Origin: Nemertoderma westbladi
Lineage: Eukaryota; Xenacoelomorpha; Nemertodermatida; Nemertodermatidae
Direction: 5' to 3'
Length of the DNA stretch: 29,276 bases
NCBI GenBank assembly: GCA_032718475.1
Contig: JAUCBJ010007195.1
Coordinates: forward strand, 64,001-93,276
A program made the translations under genes and the position numbers. The notes beneath the pieces are model-generated. The model saw only the letters and a program-made list of their open reading frames with translations. It was not told the origin of the DNA and searched no databases. Of the stretch, positions 28,201 through 29,276 are shown one piece after another. Numbering within the stretch: the first letter of the stretch is position 1; each line of letters opens with the position of its first letter.

Positions 28201-29151
28201 AATAAATAGGGTTACACACAAAATAATAGGAATAAATAGGGTTACACACAAAATAATAGGAATAAATAGGGTTACACACACAAATAATAGGAATAAATAG
28301 GGTTACACACACAATAATAGGAATAAATAGGGTTACACACACAAATAATAGGAATAAATAGGGTTACACACAAAATAATAGGAATAAATAGGGTTACATA
28401 CAAAATAATAGGAATAAATAGGGTTACACACAAAATAATAGGAATAAATAGGGTTACACACAAAATAATAGGAATAAATAGGGTTACATACACAAATAAT
28501 AGGAATAAATAGGGTTACATACACAAATAATAGGAATAAATAGGGTTACACACACAAATAATAGGAATAAATAGGGTTACATACACAAATAATAGGAATA
28601 AATAGGGTTACACACACAAATAATAGGAAGAAATAGGGTTACATACACAAATAATAGGAATAAATAGGGTTACACACAAAATAATAGGAAGAAATAGGGT
28701 TACACACAAAATAATAGGAATAAATAGGGTTACACACAAAATAATAGGAATAAATAGGGTTACACACAAAATAATAGGAATAAATAGGGTTACACACAAA
28801 ATAATAGGAATAAATAGGGTTACATACACAAATAATAGGAATAAATAGGGTTACACACAAAATAATAGGAATAAATAGGGTTACACACACAAATAATAGG
28901 AATAAATAGGGTTACACACAAAATAATAGGAAGAAATAGGGTTACACACAAAATAATAGGAAGAAATAGGGTTACACACAAAATAATAGGAAGAAATAGG
29001 GTTACACACAAAATAATAGGAATAAATAGGGTTACACACAAAATAATAGGAATAAATAGGGTTACACACAAAATCATTGAGTACTTACAATCGGTATATA
29101 AGCTTCCGAACATTCAGAGCTTTCGGAATCAGTATCCTTTTGGGTGAGGTA
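13172..29151 (-). CDS. C-terminal part of a fibronectin type III domain protein (six exons; 5' end outside the window)
   Basis: Exons in transcript order are 29089-29151, 14341-14519, 14092-14290, 13754-13966, 13407-13550 and 13172-13225. They join in consistent phase and give about 283 residues ending in TAA. The product is two and a half tandem FN3 domains. The first partial domain ends with CTPGTNHFIRLLSLDA. The second has SATLAWD, GYKVYINGNV and ERYMFGIQAAS. The third has SLRIGWSPV, LDHYK, ITHLDPECTYAIHLTVY and TGELMSPPSQIVF. These are the usual FN3 landmarks: Trp in strand B, Tyr in strand C, the L-x-P-x-x-x-Y turn in E-F, and the G strand. FN3 domains mostly mediate protein-protein contacts. 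No transmembrane segment or catalytic domain is seen in this part, so location and partner cannot be told. I do not recognise a specific orthologue. The ~14.6-kb intron carries all the large arrays to its right. Confidence 0.75.
13407..13550 (-). CDS. FN3 gene exon (third domain, strands C-F)
   Basis: Forty-eight codons, phase 0 at both ends. The acceptor is TTATATTTTCAG and the donor GTAAGT. It encodes LIHINESYSENQ through HLDPECTYAIHLTVY, with the FN3 L-x-P-x-x-x-Y signature. Confidence 0.82.
13754..13966 (-). CDS. FN3 gene exon (end of second and start of third domain)
   Basis: Seventy-one codons, phase 0 at both ends, with acceptor CTCGTTTAG and donor GTATGT. It starts GQPCERYMFGIQAAS, which completes the previous exon's FN3 domain. 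It then begins the next with KLRRLPTTKRHSLRIGWSPV and LDHYK. Confidence 0.85.
14092..14290 (-). CDS. FN3 gene exon (second domain, strands A-E)
   Basis: 199 nt, entering in phase 2 and leaving in phase 0 at a perfect GTAAGT donor. It encodes SATLAWDTISDAV and VEGYKVYINGNVIETL, typical FN3 B and C strands. The acceptor CGCCCTTTAG at 14291-14300 gives a 50-bp upstream intron. A second AG 26 bp later has a better pyrimidine tract but meets a stop in the joined frame. The residues just after the junction (MCLFFTPLDII) are unusual for FN3, so this boundary is the least certain. Confidence 0.72.
14341..14519 (-). CDS. FN3 gene exon (end of first visible domain)
   Basis: 179 nt, entering in phase 0 after GATGTTTAG and leaving in phase 2 at AAG-GTTTGT. 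It encodes VKEKQLLGFDSNHC, then DCTPGTNHFIRLLSLDA and a TVLTTAPLDTP linker, matching FN3 strands E-G and the usual inter-domain T-x-P spacing. Confidence 0.78.
14601..15264. mobile_element. 648-bp foldback DNA transposon (non-autonomous) with 8-bp target-site duplication
   Basis: The element spans 14609-15256 and is flanked by identical CACTTTAG copies at 14601-14608 and 15257-15264. Its two arms, about 14609-14885 and 14991-15256, are inverted repeats over almost their full length with scattered differences. Shared landmarks include GGATAGGTCTAATTAAGGAC, CCAACAGTCAGAAAA, CAGCTGAT, GGAAATTACGT and GCAGTAGGCCTAC. The unpaired centre is only ~105 bp. There is no transposase, and the 74-codon ORF at 14848-15072 lies across an arm. 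An 8-bp duplication is typical of hAT and P superfamily elements. The termini do not resemble the common hAT CAGGG ends, so the superfamily is left open. Confidence 0.88.
15265..15504. other. Unique sequence between transposon and 41-bp array
   Basis: About 240 bp with no gene, repeat or motif that I can support. The minus-strand ORF that crosses it begins inside the array and is not credible. Confidence 0.5.
15505..16395. repeat. 41-bp minisatellite
   Basis: About 22 head-to-tail copies of a 41-bp unit (exemplar 15670-15710, containing GGTAACACGCACAAATAAAC and ACTCCTTAAA). Variation is concentrated at AAATAGG versus AAGAGG or AAGATG, GGAAGAAAT versus GGAATAAAT, and TATGG versus TAGGG. One copy is deleted near 16030. 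The unit is clearly related to the 30/31-bp unit to the right. Confidence 0.95.
16396..16565. repeat. Transition from 41-bp to 31-bp units
   Basis: One or two degenerate units (about 16396-16450) keep ACTCCTTTAA from the 41-bp type but carry GGGTTACACA of the short type. About four short units follow before the array is interrupted near 16565. Confidence 0.8.
16566..17295. mobile_element. ~730-bp AT-rich interruption of the array, with an inverted-repeat core
   Basis: Unique sequence separates two parts of the same array. Inside it, 16717-16743 (starting ATTTTATTCTTAAATTGG) is an inverted match, with one or two differences, to 17240-17266. This delimits a ~550-bp core that looks like a MITE. 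Outside the core, TTACATGG-A-rich sequence at about 16578 is inverted at about 16700 (T-rich CCCATGTAA). The core also holds the 18-bp palindrome TTTTTCCCTAGGGAAAAA (17183-17200). A clear target duplication is not visible. A 73-codon ORF at 17027-17248 overlaps the right arm and is not convincing. Confidence 0.6.
17296..29074. repeat. ~11.8-kb minisatellite of 30/31-bp units
   Basis: About 385 head-to-tail units (exemplars 27361-27390 and 27391-27420, containing AGGGTTACACACAAAATAAT). Length varies from 29 to 32 bp through the CA and A runs. Recurrent variants are ACATAC for ACACAC, GGAAGAAAT for GGAATAAAT, GGGCTAC, TAGTAAT and a distinctive AAATAAAAGGAAGAAATGGGG. Higher-order structure is visible from 18.8 to 24 kb, while the right end (27-29 kb) is the most uniform. 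On the minus strand, 30-bp units read as repeating decapeptides (CNPIYSYYFV type), producing many false ORFs of up to 143 codons. Confidence 0.97.
29089..29151 (-). CDS. FN3 gene, most upstream visible exon
   Basis: A 63-nt exon (21 codons, YLTQKDTDSESSEC... ending YIPI), phase 0 at both ends. It is bounded by acceptor TTAACCTATAG and donor GTAAGT. Joined to the exon at 14519 it reads on as IPIVKEKQLLGF, which suits the C-E region of the first partial FN3 domain. The pyrimidine tract is modest and the exon is short, so this is a supported but not certain call. An in-frame stop just upstream means the acceptor cannot be further out. Confidence 0.58.
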
Positions 29152-29276
29152 CTATAGGTTAATAAATAATATGTAACGTATTTTGGGGCAACGACATACT
29201 GAGGCTGCTCATCTTAAATGTCACAAATTCCAAACGCGTTCCATAATGTTAAATGAAAATGTTACTGGCCATTTCA
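29152..29276 (-). other. Intronic sequence at the window edge
   Basis: 125 bp of unique AT-rich sequence. No further exon or array unit is seen. Confidence 0.4.

Larger units (their letters stand above)
14520..29088 (-). other. ~14.6-kb intron of the FN3 gene containing a transposon and the large arrays
   Basis: Reading in the sense direction, this runs from donor GTAAGT (29088-29083) to acceptor GATGTTTAG (14520-14521 carry the AG). In sense order it contains the 30/31-bp array, a ~730-bp interruption, a short remnant and the 41-bp array, then unique sequence and the foldback transposon. The array starts within 15 bp of the exon. Confidence 0.6.

Noticed and set aside
15505-29074. CRISPR array
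   Set aside because: Units are directly adjacent and nearly identical, with no unique spacers and no cas genes. The host sequence is a spliced eukaryotic gene.
17296-29074. Telomeric or interstitial telomere sequence
   Set aside because: Each unit contains TAGGGTTA, part of a TTAGGG repeat, but only once per 30 bp and with no consecutive TTAGGG units.
17296-29113. Many minus-strand ORFs of 60-143 codons with CNPIYSYYFV-type repeats
   Set aside because: They are artefacts of a 30-bp unit with few stops. They shift frame wherever a 29-, 31- or 32-bp unit occurs and have no start context or conservation.

Overview
The window comes from a metazoan nuclear genome. Three things show this: a spliced gene for mitochondrial glutaredoxin 5, a spliced fibronectin type III (FN3) gene with GT-AG introns, and very large intronic tandem repeats. 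The lineage cannot be fixed from sequence alone. An invertebrate is my best guess, from the compact exons, introns as short as 50 bp and the foldback transposon. Nothing looks bacterial, and there is no CRISPR array or operon.

Layout. 1-1037: three ~170-bp tandem units, then AT-rich sequence with a possible TATA box. 1038-3638: an intronless 866-aa ORF joining an RNase D-like fold that looks catalytically dead to two CCHC zinc knuckles. 4100-5010: a composite repeat rich in RNA hairpins that shares an exact 32-nt segment with that ORF. 5010-6710: AT-rich spacer with a four-copy inverted motif. 6711-7229: a small two-helix membrane protein of unknown function. 7321-12851 (+): GLRX5 in three exons. 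Its second intron holds a ~3.9-kb, 23-bp G-rich minisatellite that starts at the 5' splice site. 13172-29151 (-): the 3' part of an FN3 gene, convergent with GLRX5. Its largest visible intron (~14.6 kb) holds a 648-bp foldback transposon with an 8-bp target duplication, a 41-bp array, a ~730-bp interruption and an ~11.8-kb 30/31-bp array.

The most striking pattern is that two unrelated minisatellites, in two genes on opposite strands, both begin at the 5' splice site of their host intron and leave the acceptor side unique. In GLRX5 the donor itself aligns with the repeat unit. A second candidate for novelty is the retroelement-like locus at 1-5010. There a GNRA-type hairpin is present once in the coding sequence and three times downstream, where it is interleaved with repeated cUUCGg hairpins.

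All long minus-strand ORFs inside the arrays are artefacts of stop-free repeats.
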